Source of the DNA: Paraburkholderia sp. FT54
GTDB taxonomy: Bacteria > Pseudomonadota > Gammaproteobacteria > Burkholderiales > Burkholderiaceae
Assembly (NCBI RefSeq): GCF_031585635.1
Contig: NZ_CP134195.1
Coordinates: 2,418,001-2,482,000, forward strand
Reading direction: 5' to 3'
Length of the DNA stretch: 64,000 nucleotides
In this document: in pieces, positions 26,924 through 35,719 of the stretch
Position numbering within the stretch: the stretch's first letter is position 1
Layout of the letters: every line of letters begins with the position of its first letter
Position numbers and translations under genes: made by a program
The notes under the pieces: model-generated
Databases searched by the model: none
The model's input: the letters and a program-made list of their open reading frames with translations, nothing else
Told to the model about the DNA's origin: nothing

Positions 26924-28084
26924 TCAGCTCGAACTCGCCGCGTTCGGCAGATAGTTGTTGCCGACGATCTCGCCGAACGGCCCCGACAGCGGTCCATTCG
27001 ACACCTTGTTCCGCCGATCCGGCAGCAGCGGAAACACGAGTTCAGCGAAGCGATACGACTCTTCCAGATGCGGATAGCCCGACAGAATGAAGGTGTCGAT
27101 GCCGAGCCCGGCGTACTCCTTCATGCGCGCCGCCACCTGTTCCGGACTGCCGACCAGCGCCGTGCCCGCGCCGCCGCGCACGAGACCTACGCCCGCCCAC
27201 AGATTCGGATAGACCTCCAGTTCGGCGCGGCCGCCGCGCTTGCCGCCGTGCAGCGCGGCCATGCGTCGCTGGCCTTCGGAGTCCATCTTCGAGAACGACG
27301 TTTGGGCGCGCGAGATGGTTTCGTCGTCGAGTTTGCTGATGAGCTTGTCGGCGGCGGCCCACGCTTCCTCTTCCGTTTCGCGCACGATCACGTGAAGACG
27401 AATCCCGAACTTGATCTGGCGGCCATGCGCCGCGGCGCGCGCGCGAATGTCGGCGATCTTCTTCGCCACCGCGGCAGGCGGCTCGCCCCACGTCAGATAG
27501 GTATCGATATGCTCGCCCGCCATGTCGTGCGCGGCCGGCGACGAACCGCCGAACCACAGCGGCGGATGCGGGTTCTGCACCGGCGGATACAACGCCTTGC
27601 CGCCCTTGGAGCTGAGATGCCTGCCTTCGAAATCGATCGCCTCTTTGGTGTGCGAGGCGGCGAGCAGCTTGCGCCAGATGTGCAGGAATTCGTCGGTGAT
27701 TTCATAGCGCGTGTCGTGGTCGACGAATACGCCGTCGCCTTCCAGTTCGGCCGCGTCGCCGCCCGTCACGACATTGATCAGCAGACGCCCGTTCGACAGC
27801 CGGTCGAAGGTCGCCGCCATGCGCGCGGCCAGACCCGGCGACGAGATACCGGGACGAATCGCCACCAGGAACTTCAGCCGTTTGGTCGCGGCGATCAGGC
27901 TCGACGCGACGACCCATGCGTCCTCGCACGAGCGGCCGGTCGGCAGCAGCACGCCCTCGTAGCCGAGCGTATCGGCGGCGACGGCGATCTGCTGGAAATA
28001 GTCGTAGTCGGCTGCGCGTGCGCCTTGGGACGTACCGAGATAGCGGCTGTCGCCGTGAGTCGGAATGAACCAGAACACATTCAT
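26924..28084 (-). CDS. ssuD: FMNH2-dependent alkanesulfonate monooxygenase
   Basis: 386 aa, the family length. It oxidises alkanesulfonates with O2 and FMNH2 to aldehyde and sulfite. It starts [20 protein letters not shown], and contains [37 protein letters not shown] and [20 protein letters not shown], all SsuD hallmarks of the bacterial luciferase-like fold. ATG 28084 has GGAG upstream. It heads the operon ssuD-ssuC-ssuB-ssuF. The flavin reductase SsuE and binding protein SsuA are not adjacent. Confidence 0.95.
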   Translation of the reverse strand: MNVFWFIPTHGDSRYLGTSQGARAADYDYFQQIAVAADTLGYEGVLLPTGRSCEDAWVVASSLIAATKRLKFLVAIRPGISSPGLAARMAATFDRLSNGRLLINVVTGGDAAELEGDGVFVDHDTRYEITDEFLHIWRKLLAASHTKEAIDFEGRHLSSKGGKALYPPVQNPHPPLWFGGSSPAAHDMAGEHIDTYLTWGEPPAAVAKKIADIRARAAAHGRQIKFGIRLHVIVRETEEEAWAAADKLISKLDDETISRAQTSFSKMDSEGQRRMAALHGGKRGGRAELEVYPNLWAGVGLVRGGAGTALVGSPEQVAARMKEYAGLGIDTFILSGYPHLEESYRFAELVFPLLPDRRNKVSNGPLSGPFGEIVGNNYLPNAASSS

Positions 28085-28666
28085 TTGCTGCTCCTGCAGG
28101 TTCGAAACTGGATTGAATGGAGACGGTGCGTCGAGCCTTCGCGCACACACCGGCCGCGCGCATCCCTCCGGCACACAGCCGGACGGTGCATCGCAAGGAG
28201 GCGGAAAAATACGGAAGCGGCGCTGGTTAGCGGCGACAGCAGGCAAACCGGTGCGCGTGCGCCATGCGGCGGGTGAAGATCGGCATCAGGCAGGACATCG
28301 CGACGGCTTCCCTCGACCAAACGTGCGCGTCATGCGCTCGATTAAACGGCGACGGCGGCAAACGCCGTCTGCATGGAGAAACAGTCTATGGACCGGGCTG
28401 CGGCTTTTGAACGATTTTTTTTAGCTTAGGTTTTCCACTTTCGTGATTAGCCCGACGCTAAAGCATACGGACGTTGCGCACGACGTGTCCGCTGGAAAGC
28501 GGGTACGCCTCCCGGGAAAACGCCGGGCCACCCCAAGTTTTCTCGCGCCCTTTGAGGCCTGCCGCGAAGCGACAGGTTGGGAGGCGCTCTATATAATGGC
28601 GCACGTTTCCAATAACCCGGTGCAGGCCCCGCGAACCACGCCGCCTGTACCCTGGCGGTGCAATGC
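28085..28666. promoter_or_regulatory. Divergent upstream region of ssuD and a membrane protein gene
   Basis: 582 bp without a supported gene. An AT-rich stretch at about 28405-28445 (GATTTTTTTTAGCTTAGGTTTTCC) stands out and could hold the ssu promoter and a CysB/SsuR site, reading left. Open frames here are shadows with Arg/Cys-rich products. Confidence 0.5.
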
Positions 28667-29092
28667 ATGCAAAAACTCATCCTGCCGTTCGTCGCCGGTT
28701 TTCTGGCTTCCCTGTTCTTCCACGAATCGACGCTGGCGCTGCTGCACGCAGCCGGGATGATCGACCCGACCGGTTTTTCGACCGCGCCGTTTTTACCGCT
28801 CGGGCTGCCTGAGTTCATCGCCAATGCGATCTGGAGCGCGTTCTGGGCCGTGCTGATGGCGTGGCTGCTGCGCGTCGCGCCGCATCGGCGTGCGCCGTGG
28901 GTGCCTGCCTTCGTGTTCGGCGGCGTCGTGTTGACGGCGGCGGGCGTGTTCGTCGTCGATCCGCTGCGCGGTATCTGGCCGAGCGGCAATATGCTGCCGC
29001 GCCTCGCGGTGGGATTCGCCGGAAATGCGATGTGGGGCTGGGGCGCGCTGGTGTTCATGCGCGCATTCATGGCGAACGAAGACGAGGAATGA
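28667..29092 (+). CDS. Conserved membrane protein, hypothetical
   Basis: 141 aa from ATG 28667, or three more from GTG 28658. Four membrane segments: LILPFVAGFLASLFFHESTL, FIANAIWSAFWAVLMAWLLR, WVPAFVFGGVVLTAAGVFVV, and LAVGFAGNAMWGWGALVFM. No family recognised with confidence. The stop codon is directly followed by an 8-bp tandem repeat. Confidence 0.7.
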   Translation: MQKLILPFVAGFLASLFFHESTLALLHAAGMIDPTGFSTAPFLPLGLPEFIANAIWSAFWAVLMAWLLRVAPHRRAPWVPAFVFGGVVLTAAGVFVVDPLRGIWPSGNMLPRLAVGFAGNAMWGWGALVFMRAFMANEDEE

Positions 29093-29201
29093 GCGGCTCG
29101 GCGGCTCGGCGGCTCGGCGGCTCGGCGGCTCGGCGGCTCGGCGGCTCGGCGGCTCGGCGGCTCGGCGGCTCGGCGGCTCGGCGGCTCGGCGGCTCGGCGG
29201 C
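29093..29201. repeat. Tandem repeat of GCGGCTCG, about 13.6 copies
   Basis: The 8-bp unit GCGGCTCG repeats without visible error from the base after the TGA of the preceding gene to 29201, ending at CAAG. The array has no stop in any frame, which creates long false open frames on both strands. It lies between convergent genes. Confidence 0.95.
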
Positions 29202-29269
29202 AAGTTAGTCGCAACGCTATGCCGCCGGCAAGGGCCGCATAGCATGCTGAAACGCCATTCCCTCTCGCC

Positions 29270-30412
29270 TTAACCTCGCAGATCGCGCAGCGGATGTTCG
29301 TTCGCCGGCCACGGGCTGTCGAACATCTTCTCGACCTCGGCGGCGTTGACGTCTTCAATGCGCGCAAAGCGCCAGCGCGGCGCGTTGTCTTTGTCGATGA
29401 TGCGCGCGCGAATACCTTCGATCGTGTCGCCATGCTGAAAGCTCGAGCGCGTCAGATCGAGATCGCCACGCAGCACGTCCGCCATCGAACCCTCGGCGCG
29501 CGTCACCACTTCCAGCGACACCGCCATGGACAACGGCGAACGCTCGCGCAACACCGCGATCATCTGTTCAGCCCAATCGGCCGCTTCGCCATTGCCATCG
29601 CTGTGACGCTCGCGTTTGAGTGAATCGAGAATCCGCGCGACGTCCGGCAGCGCGAAGTGACGATCGATCAAAGCACGCGCGTTCGCCAGCGACGAGGCCT
29701 CGCGCCGCGGCACGACCCGATGCGCGAGCGTCTCGCGTTCGACGCACGCCACCACGTCCGCACCACGCTCGAACCGCTCGCCGCGCAAGGTATCGACCAG
29801 CGCGGGCAACGCCGCGTCGTCGATGTAGGTGTCGGCGAGACCCGCGTAGAGCGCGTCGGCCGCGCCGATCGTCGCGCCGGTCACCGCCAGATAGCGCCCG
29901 ATCGCGCCGGGCGTGCGGGCCAGAAACCAGCCCGCGCCGACGTCGGGAAAGAGTCCGATGCGGGTCTCGGGCATCGCCATCTTCGTCGAACTGGTGACCA
30001 CTCGCAGGCCGCCGGTACGGTGCGCGCCCTGCGAAATACCCATGCCCCCACCCATCACGATGCCGTTCAGCAACGCGATATACGGCTTCGGATAGGTGAA
30101 GATCGCGTGATTGAGCCGGTATTCCTCGATGAAAAACGTGTCGCGCGCAGCATGCTCGCCGCGTAGTGCCGACTCGTACAGGAAGCGGATGTCGCCGCCC
30201 GCGCAGAACGCGCGCGGGTGCTGGCTGCGCACCACGACGGCGAGCACATCGGGATCTGCGCGCCACTGGTCGAGCGCCGCGTGCATCGCGCGAATCATGC
30301 CGGTCGACAGCGCGTTGAGCGCCTTCGGCCTTTCCAGCTCGATGAAACCGATGCGGTTGGCTACGTAAGTCGCGACTTCGTCGCTGACGGCGGGCGAGGC
30401 GGAGATGGACAT
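29270..30412 (-). CDS. 3-hydroxyisobutyryl-CoA hydrolase (enoyl-CoA hydratase/isomerase superfamily)
   Basis: 380 aa. Crotonase fold with oxyanion-hole motifs FCAGGDIRFLYESALRGE and NGIVMGGGMGISQGAHRT, then MAMPETRIGLFPDVGAGWFL with the catalytic Glu and Asp of HIBYL-CoA hydrolases, and the long C-terminal domain (FARIEDVNAAEVEKMFDSPW) that separates them from hydratases. It releases 3-hydroxyisobutyrate in valine breakdown. No other valine genes are adjacent. It lies 46 bp downstream of the tetR stop, on the same strand. Confidence 0.9.
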   Translation of the reverse strand: MSISASPAVSDEVATYVANRIGFIELERPKALNALSTGMIRAMHAALDQWRADPDVLAVVVRSQHPRAFCAGGDIRFLYESALRGEHAARDTFFIEEYRLNHAIFTYPKPYIALLNGIVMGGGMGISQGAHRTGGLRVVTSSTKMAMPETRIGLFPDVGAGWFLARTPGAIGRYLAVTGATIGAADALYAGLADTYIDDAALPALVDTLRGERFERGADVVACVERETLAHRVVPRREASSLANARALIDRHFALPDVARILDSLKRERHSDGNGEAADWAEQMIAVLRERSPLSMAVSLEVVTRAEGSMADVLRGDLDLTRSSFQHGDTIEGIRARIIDKDNAPRWRFARIEDVNAAEVEKMFDSPWPANEHPLRDLRG

Positions 30413-30458
30413 GGAGAGCTACGCGCCACGGCGCAAAGTGAGGTGGAATTGAACGTTA

Positions 30459-31322
30459 TCACGCACTCGCGGCTTTGCGCCTGGGTGCGGGCCCGGTGAT
30501 ACGGCTTGCTGCTTTCGCCGATTTTTTGCTGGACGGCTGAGCGGCAGGTTCGTGGCCCGACTCCGCCGGCGACGCGGTGCCCGCGCCGGGGGATTTTTTC
30601 TCGCGCGTGCCGCCGGCGGTCGCGCTGCTCTGCGATTGCGTTGAATGTGATACGCCCAGCCAGGCGTCGAGCGCGAGGCCGACGACTGTGTCGAGCGGTG
30701 CGCTCGGAAACACGGGGCACGTGAGATTCAGCGCGACGATGCCGTGCAAGGTCGCCCAGAACGCCTCGGCCCACACTGCCACATCTGTGGACGCCGACAG
30801 ATGCCCCGCCGCTTTGAGCTCCTCGAGCGCGGAAATCATGATGTGCAACGCGGCCGCGCCGGGGTCGTCCTCGGGTTCGACCGCGTCGCCGCTGGTCGCC
30901 TCCGACGCCGTGATGCCGGCCTCCTCGTGCGCCGCCTGATTTTTCGCCGCGCCGCCCAATGCCGCGCCGGTATAGCTCGGATCTTCCATGAAGATCAGCC
31001 GATACGTCTGCGGATGCGCAACGCCGAACGCCACATAGGCCCGCCCAAGCGCCTTAAGCCGCTCGGCCGGATCGGCGATGTCCGCGAGCGGCACGAACGT
31101 CTCCAGCAGTTGCGCGTAGCCTTCCGCGCACAAAGCCTGCGCGATCTCGTCGCGGCTCGCGAAGTGAAGATACAGCGTGGCCGGTGAATATTCGATGGCG
31201 TCGGCGATTTTGCGCATGGACAGTGCGGCAAAGCCTTCGCGCATCACGATGCGCCGCGCGGCATCGAGGATGCGTTCGCGCAGTGCCTGTTTCTGGCGGT
31301 TCTTTCGTTCAGCGATTCCCAT
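30459..31322 (-). CDS. TetR-family repressor
   Basis: 287 aa. The TetR DNA-binding domain is RERILDAARRIVMREGFAAL then MRKIADAIEYSPATLYLHFA. A WHG-type C-terminal domain follows (LGRAYVAFGVAHPQTYRLIF, LHGIVALNLTCPVFP). The C-terminal 50 residues are Ser/Ala/Lys-rich and probably disordered, unusual in length. I chose ATG 31322; ATG 31331 is also possible. It is divergent from the epimerase gene and should bind the two palindromes between them. Confidence 0.88.
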   Translation of the reverse strand: MGIAERKNRQKQALRERILDAARRIVMREGFAALSMRKIADAIEYSPATLYLHFASRDEIAQALCAEGYAQLLETFVPLADIADPAERLKALGRAYVAFGVAHPQTYRLIFMEDPSYTGAALGGAAKNQAAHEEAGITASEATSGDAVEPEDDPGAAALHIMISALEELKAAGHLSASTDVAVWAEAFWATLHGIVALNLTCPVFPSAPLDTVVGLALDAWLGVSHSTQSQSSATAGGTREKKSPGAGTASPAESGHEPAAQPSSKKSAKAASRITGPAPRRKAASA

Positions 31323-31338
31323 GACGAACATTCTCGGG

Positions 31339-31366
31339 TTGACAAACTGAAAAGTCAAATTAAACT
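31339..31366 (+). promoter_or_regulatory. Predicted sigma70 promoter of the epimerase gene
   Basis: TTGACA at 31339-31344 is a perfect -35; TAAACT at 31361-31366 is a -10 matching 4 of 6 bases, with a 16-bp spacer. The first operator palindrome begins on the last base of the -10. Confidence 0.6.
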
Positions 31367-31378
31367 GAACAATGTTCA
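31366..31378. promoter_or_regulatory. Operator palindrome 1 (TetR-type)
   Basis: TGAAC-AAT-GTTCA is a perfect inverted repeat around a 3-bp centre. It overlaps the -10 end of the predicted epimerase promoter, so a bound repressor would block transcription. Confidence 0.75.
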
Positions 31379-31379
31379 C

Positions 31380-31392
31380 TGAACGGTGTTCA
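31380..31392. promoter_or_regulatory. Operator palindrome 2 (TetR-type)
   Basis: TGAAC-GGT-GTTCA has the same half-sites as palindrome 1, with centres 14 bp apart. The tandem arrangement suggests two TetR dimers binding side by side. Confidence 0.75.
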
Positions 31393-31457
31393 TTAAATTT
31401 CCCAGCATCAGTCACTATTTGTGCGAGCGCGGTACGGCGCCGCTTCGAGGAGTCGTC

Positions 31458-32456
31458 ATGCAAGCCACAGGCAAGGTGGGTTTATTCGGAGCCGCGGGCG
31501 CGGCCGGTCAAAGCATCGCGGCGGCGCTCAGCGCGGCGGGCCTTGACTATCGGGTGGTCGGCCGCTCGCGCCAGGCGCTCGAAGCCGCGTTTGGCCACGA
31601 TCCGCACGCGCAGATCGTCACGTGGAATCCGGACGACCCGGCTTCGATCCGCGCGGCGGCGCAAGGTTTGCAGACGGTGATCTATCTGGTCGGCGTGCCC
31701 TACGACCAGTTCGCCGCGCATCCGCCGCTCATGGAGCGAACGCTTGCGGGTGTGACGGCGGCGGGCGTCGAGCGCTTCATTCTGGTCGGCACGGTGTATC
31801 CGTACGGCCGCACGCGCGGCAATCCGATCAACGAAAATCATCCGCGCGAGCCGCACACGTTCAAGGGCCGGATGCGGCTGGCGCAAGAGAATCTGGTGCT
31901 GGCGGCGCATGGGCAGGGCGGCCTCTCGGCCCTCGTGCTGCGCCTGCCCGACTTCTACGGTCCGGGTATCGAGCGCAGCCTGCTGAACGGTGTGTTCGAA
32001 GGCGCCGCGAACGGCAAGCGCGCGCAGGTGATCGGCCCCGTGGACGTGCCGCACGAATTCATCTATCTGCCCGATATTGGGCCGGTGGTCGAAAAACTCA
32101 CGCGCACGCCCGAGGCGTATGGGCGCTGGTGGCACCTCGCCGGCGCGGGCACCATCACGCAGCGCGAAGTGGCGCGGCAGGCCTACGCGCTGGCGGGCCG
32201 CGAACCGAAGCTGATGGTGGCCGGCAAGACTCTGCTGCGGGTGCTCGGCCTGTTCAATCCGCTGATGCGGGAACTGGTGGAGATGAACTACCTGATGACC
32301 GATCCGGTCGTCCTCGACGATTCGGCGTTGACGAAACTGATCGGCCCGATCGCCAGGACGTCTTATGAGGATGGGATCCGGCATGCTTTCGATGCCGCGC
32401 GCAAGGTGGCATCGGCGAACGCCGGAGCAAACGGAACCGCCGCGAACGCGGCTTGA
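31458..32456 (+). CDS. NAD(P)-dependent epimerase/NmrA-like SDR protein
   Basis: 332 aa. An atypical SDR: Rossmann start GKVGLFGAAGAAGQSIAAAL, then ERFILVGTVYPYGRTRGNPI with the extended-SDR Tyr region, RLPDFYGPGIERSLLNGVF, and PHEFIYLPDIGPVVEKLTR. GAGGAG precedes ATG 31458; the upstream in-frame extension is not SDR-like. The substrate is unknown. It is controlled by the divergent TetR through two palindromes. Confidence 0.85.
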   Translation: MQATGKVGLFGAAGAAGQSIAAALSAAGLDYRVVGRSRQALEAAFGHDPHAQIVTWNPDDPASIRAAAQGLQTVIYLVGVPYDQFAAHPPLMERTLAGVTAAGVERFILVGTVYPYGRTRGNPINENHPREPHTFKGRMRLAQENLVLAAHGQGGLSALVLRLPDFYGPGIERSLLNGVFEGAANGKRAQVIGPVDVPHEFIYLPDIGPVVEKLTRTPEAYGRWWHLAGAGTITQREVARQAYALAGREPKLMVAGKTLLRVLGLFNPLMRELVEMNYLMTDPVVLDDSALTKLIGPIARTSYEDGIRHAFDAARKVASANAGANGTAANAA

Positions 32457-32678
32457 ATGAGGACGCGAGGACCGTTGGGTGTGGCGAGCGGCGTTGGCGA
32501 GCTATGCTGTGCGCGGTTGTCCAGTCTTCCAGTCTTTCAGGCGGGCGCATGACGACCAGCCTTGGCCGCATTGCTCGCCCAGCCGCAATTTGCTCATCGA
32601 CGTACCGCGTCTATCTATCGAATCCGGTGTCGATGCGATGGACCCCGCATGGCCGCATTCTCTTTCGGGCGAGCGCGA

Positions 32679-32963
32679 TCAACCCGCCATGTTGCCCGGC
32701 GGAAAATGTCCGCTCTTGAGCAGCACGGGCGTGCCGTTACTGATCTGCAGGTGCTCGCGCGCCACGGCTTCGATGCGCGGACGTCCGGCGTCGAACGCGC
32801 GCATCCAGCCTTCGAGATCCTCGGAGTAGGCGCCGAAGTGATCTTCGAGCGCTTCGACCGAGATCGCGCACGGCACCGGCTGGCCGTCCACCAAAGCGGG
32901 AAAGACAACGGTCAGATTGGAGTCGCGGTAGGCAGGCGCGTCCGCGGGAAACCGAATTTCCAT
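32679..32963 (-). CDS. DUF1488 protein
   Basis: 94 aa. It starts MEIRFPADAPAYRDSNLTVV and contains PCAISVEALEDHFGAYSEDL, the DUF1488 core (FPALVDGQPVPCAIS). No known function. GAGG precedes the ATG at 32963; the longer open frame adds a low-complexity N-terminus. It lies 176 bp downstream of the next gene on the same strand. Confidence 0.78.
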   Translation of the reverse strand: MEIRFPADAPAYRDSNLTVVFPALVDGQPVPCAISVEALEDHFGAYSEDLEGWMRAFDAGRPRIEAVAREHLQISNGTPVLLKSGHFPPGNMAG

Positions 32964-33139
32964 GGTCGCCTCATCAGAATGATCCGGCAGGAAACCGGCG
33001 CCGGCGAGAACCGGCCGGCCCCGGACAACGTCGCTATGGTACTCGCGCGGCCGGACCGCGGTCCAGCCTGCCGCGGCGCTTTCATCAGCGGTTTCGCCGA
33101 TGCTCCCGGCGCCGCTTTTCTCCTCCTCACGCCGCGCCA

Positions 33140-33418
33140 TCAAGCGCCTCCCAACAAGCGATCGACGTAATCGCGCGCCGCCTGCTCGACGAAGACGAGT
33201 GCCTCCTCTTCGCTGCTGAAGCGCTGCCCGTCGCCGAGTTCAAGCAAAGTTTCCATGCGGTGAGGATCGTCCGGGCCGTGCTCAGCGAGACTCACCGAGC
33301 CGACGTAAGTCCCGCTCGCGCCACCGGCGGCCGTGGCCGGTGAGTCGACCGCCGGCACGAGGCGAGCGGCGGCGCTGATGTAATAACCACGGTAGGGGCC
33401 GCTGACCCGTTCAGCCAT
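33140..33418 (-). CDS. Hypothetical protein
   Basis: 92 aa. MAERVSGPYRGYYISAAARL, a Gly/Ala/Thr-rich middle, then a helix SSEEEALVFVEQAARDYVDR. GAGGAGAACGA precedes the ATG. Not recognised. It runs in the same direction as the DUF1488 gene and may share its transcript. Confidence 0.65.
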   Translation of the reverse strand: MAERVSGPYRGYYISAAARLVPAVDSPATAAGGASGTYVGSVSLAEHGPDDPHRMETLLELGDGQRFSSEEEALVFVEQAARDYVDRLLGGA

Positions 33419-33707
33419 ATTCGTTCTCCTCGTTGCAATTCATGGGCGAACGCCGCGTGGCGCCGCATTCGATATGTCTGCCTGCTCGCTGACCTTCGTG
33501 TCGCCGGCTGCGTCCGCGCGGCCGGTGCAGCACCCGCGCCGGCGCGCGGCCAGCCAGTAGGTAAGGCGCCTCGCGAGCGGATTAGTTCTGTCGAGCCACG
33601 CAGCGATGCACCCGAAACGCACTTGTTCGGCCCGCGCCGGTCGAACTGGATCATCGGCACGGTCCGTGCTGCCGCCACGACGCCTTTTTCAGTTCAGCGA
33701 GCGCAAT

Positions 33708-33899
33708 ATGGGAAAATATTTTCTGCAAAACCACGAACTGCCCGAGCCGGATGCGGCTAACACATGGTTTGCGTACGCCGAAAGCCACGGGATCGACATT
33801 CCGAAAGCCATCAGCATCTGGGAAGACGCGGCCACCAGGGAAGGCGCGGAAAGCCGCCGGATGGTCAGCGCGGCGGGCATTACGATCGAAACGTCCTGA
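33708..33899 (+). CDS. Small hypothetical protein
   Basis: 63 aa. MGKYFLQNHELPEPDAANTW then FAYAESHGIDIPKAISIWED, a helical pattern. The ATG sits after GCGCAAT with little ribosome signal. Composition is balanced and coding-like. Family not recognised. Confidence 0.55.
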   Translation: MGKYFLQNHELPEPDAANTWFAYAESHGIDIPKAISIWEDAATREGAESRRMVSAAGITIETS

Positions 33900-33975
33900 A
33901 CGTCTTGCGATCCTCAACAGGCGCTCCCCGGTCTACGTGGCAAGCCCGAATATCAATCTGAAAGGAAACAACACG

Positions 33976-34365
33976 ATGCATTTCATGACGCAACTGCGCC
34001 GCGCCGGCCGCTTCAACCGCCTCCGAACCAGCTCAGCACTTGCTCTCGTTCGCCGGACGTCGTTGTCGGCCGCCCTTCCCGCCGCCGTGCTGCTCGGCGC
34101 GGGCCTCGCCGGCTGCGCATCGTCGAATACCACGTCGCTGATCAATCTGCCGAACGGCCAGACCGGCTTCGCCGTGAATTGCAGCGGCGCCGACGCCGCT
34201 TCCAGCTGGGCTTCATGCTACGTGCAGGCCGGCAAGGCATGCGGCGCGACGGGCTACGACATCGTGTCGAAAGACAATGACGAAGGCGGCACGGCGGGCG
34301 GCAGCGTCACGAACGTCGTCTCGGCCAACGTGAAAAACCGTTCGATGATCGTACGCTGCAAATAG
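33976..34365 (+). CDS. Putative lipoprotein, hypothetical
   Basis: 129 aa. A long basic N-region (about 30 residues) precedes the hydrophobic LPAAVLLGAGLAGCASS with a lipobox LAGC near residue 47. The mature part has NLPNGQTGFAVNCSGADAAS and ends SANVKNRSMIVRCK, with four or five Cys that could pair in the envelope. AAAGGAAAC precedes the ATG. The N-region is longer than usual for a lipoprotein signal. Confidence 0.7.
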   Translation: MHFMTQLRRAGRFNRLRTSSALALVRRTSLSAALPAAVLLGAGLAGCASSNTTSLINLPNGQTGFAVNCSGADAASSWASCYVQAGKACGATGYDIVSKDNDEGGTAGGSVTNVVSANVKNRSMIVRCK

Positions 34366-34396
34366 GCGTCCACGGCGCCTGCGTCCATGCGACGAC

Positions 34397-34735
34397 TCAG
34401 TGCGCCTGCATCTTCGAAAATATGTTCAGTACGGCGACGCCCGCGATGATCAGGCCGAGCCCGATAATGGCCGGCACGTCGGGCACCTGCCCGTACAGCA
34501 GAACCGCAACCAGCGTGATCAGCACGATGCCGGCGCCGGACCATATCGCGTACACAATGCCGACCGGAATGCTCTTGAGCGTGAGTGACAGACAATAGAA
34601 CGCCACGCCATAGCCGAGCACGACCACTGCGGAAGGCCACAGCCGCGAGAAACCCTCCGAAGCGCGCATCGCGGAGGTGGCGATCACCTCGGCCACGATG
34701 GCAATACCGAGCAAGGCATAAGGAGGCACCCGCAT
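34397..34735 (-). CDS. SMR-family multidrug efflux protein
   Basis: 112 aa, four membrane segments. The essential Glu is present (E16 in [17 protein letters not shown]). Other SMR marks are [40 protein letters not shown] and a final [17 protein letters not shown]. It resembles EmrE/QacE: exports lipophilic cations using protons. ATG 34735 lies 4 bp after the stop of the UPF0303 gene, so the two are coupled. Confidence 0.9.
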   Translation of the reverse strand: MRVPPYALLGIAIVAEVIATSAMRASEGFSRLWPSAVVVLGYGVAFYCLSLTLKSIPVGIVYAIWSGAGIVLITLVAVLLYGQVPDVPAIIGLGLIIAGVAVLNIFSKMQAH

Positions 34736-34739
34736 CGCC

Positions 34740-35237
34740 TCAAGCCTTTGCAAGCGCGAGCTTGCTGAAGTCGTGGCCGAGATGCGCGCACAGCGCTTCC
34801 ACCACCAGCTCGTGATCGGCGCGCTGCGGCAGACCCGACACCGTGATCGAACCGATCACGCCCGCGCCCGCCACCGTCAACGGGAACGCGCCGCCATGCG
34901 ACGCATATTCCGTGGCGAGCAAGCCGTGCTTGTCAGCGAGCGTGCCGCCGGCCTGCTGCATCTTCAGGCCAATCGCGTACGAACTGCGGCGGAAATGCGC
35001 GACCGTGTTGCTCTTGCGGCGCACCCAATCGACATTGTCCGGCGTCGCGCCGTCGAGCAGGCTGAAAAACAGCGGCTGACCGAAGGTGCGCACGTCGATC
35101 GCAACGGGAATGCCCCGCGCCTTGGCGACCTCGTGCAGATAAGCGCCGACTTGCCATGCGCGGTCGGCGTCGAATTGTGGGAACACCAGCGCGTGTTCCT
35201 GAGCGGCAATCATCTGCAGATCGTGAGCGATATCCAT
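34740..35237 (-). CDS. UPF0303 family protein
   Basis: 165 aa. [20 protein letters not shown] opens it; then [40 protein letters not shown] and [20 protein letters not shown], the conserved core of UPF0303 (HbpS/GlcG-like fold, YBR137W relatives). The biochemical role is unknown. I chose ATG 35237 over one 45 bp upstream. It lies directly before the SMR gene in one operon. Confidence 0.85.
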   Translation of the reverse strand: MDIAHDLQMIAAQEHALVFPQFDADRAWQVGAYLHEVAKARGIPVAIDVRTFGQPLFFSLLDGATPDNVDWVRRKSNTVAHFRRSSYAIGLKMQQAGGTLADKHGLLATEYASHGGAFPLTVAGAGVIGSITVSGLPQRADHELVVEALCAHLGHDFSKLALAKA

Positions 35238-35476
35238 GGAGTTCAGAGCAAGGTAAGAGGTGAAGCGTGCGCCGTCGTGCATGCATGGCGGCGCCGCGAG
35301 AAGAACCTGAATTCTAGCGTAGCGCCTGACGCTGGCATTCCGGCATGCGGCGCGGGCAATGCATGCGGCGACCCGGAAGACAACCCACGTGGATGCATCG
35401 CCCGTGGATTGAAGCCGGTTCTTACATAGCTATTGCGTCGGTATCCGCTTTGTCCTATAATCTTTTCTTCGACGGA

Positions 35477-35553
<77 letters not shown>

Positions 35554-35654
35554 ATACCAGCAAGGCTTTGTGCGGCTTCCCGGATTTTCGCGAACAGCAT
35601 TTTTCCCGCATGTGGGCAAAGTCGGCAAATTTTCGGCAACACCGTCGCACCATC

Positions 35655-35686
35655 AAACCCGCCTTCGAGCGGGTTTTTTGTTTTTC
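35655..35686 (+). terminator. Rho-independent terminator
   Basis: AACCCGC (35656-35662) pairs with GCGGGTT (35669-35675), followed by TTTTGTTTTT. It ends the tRNA-fMet transcript about 100 bp downstream of the tRNA. Confidence 0.88.
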
Positions 35687-35719
35687 GGTCCGGAGGTACG
35701 GAAAGTTTCCGCGAGCGCT

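Noticed and set aside
29093-29201. Possible CRISPR array
   Set aside because: It is a contiguous 8-bp microsatellite with no spacers.
28447-29433. A 328-codon minus-strand open frame with a repeated RRAAEPPS motif
   Set aside because: It is open only because the 8-bp array has no stop in any frame. The rest of the product is low-quality and overlaps a good membrane protein gene.
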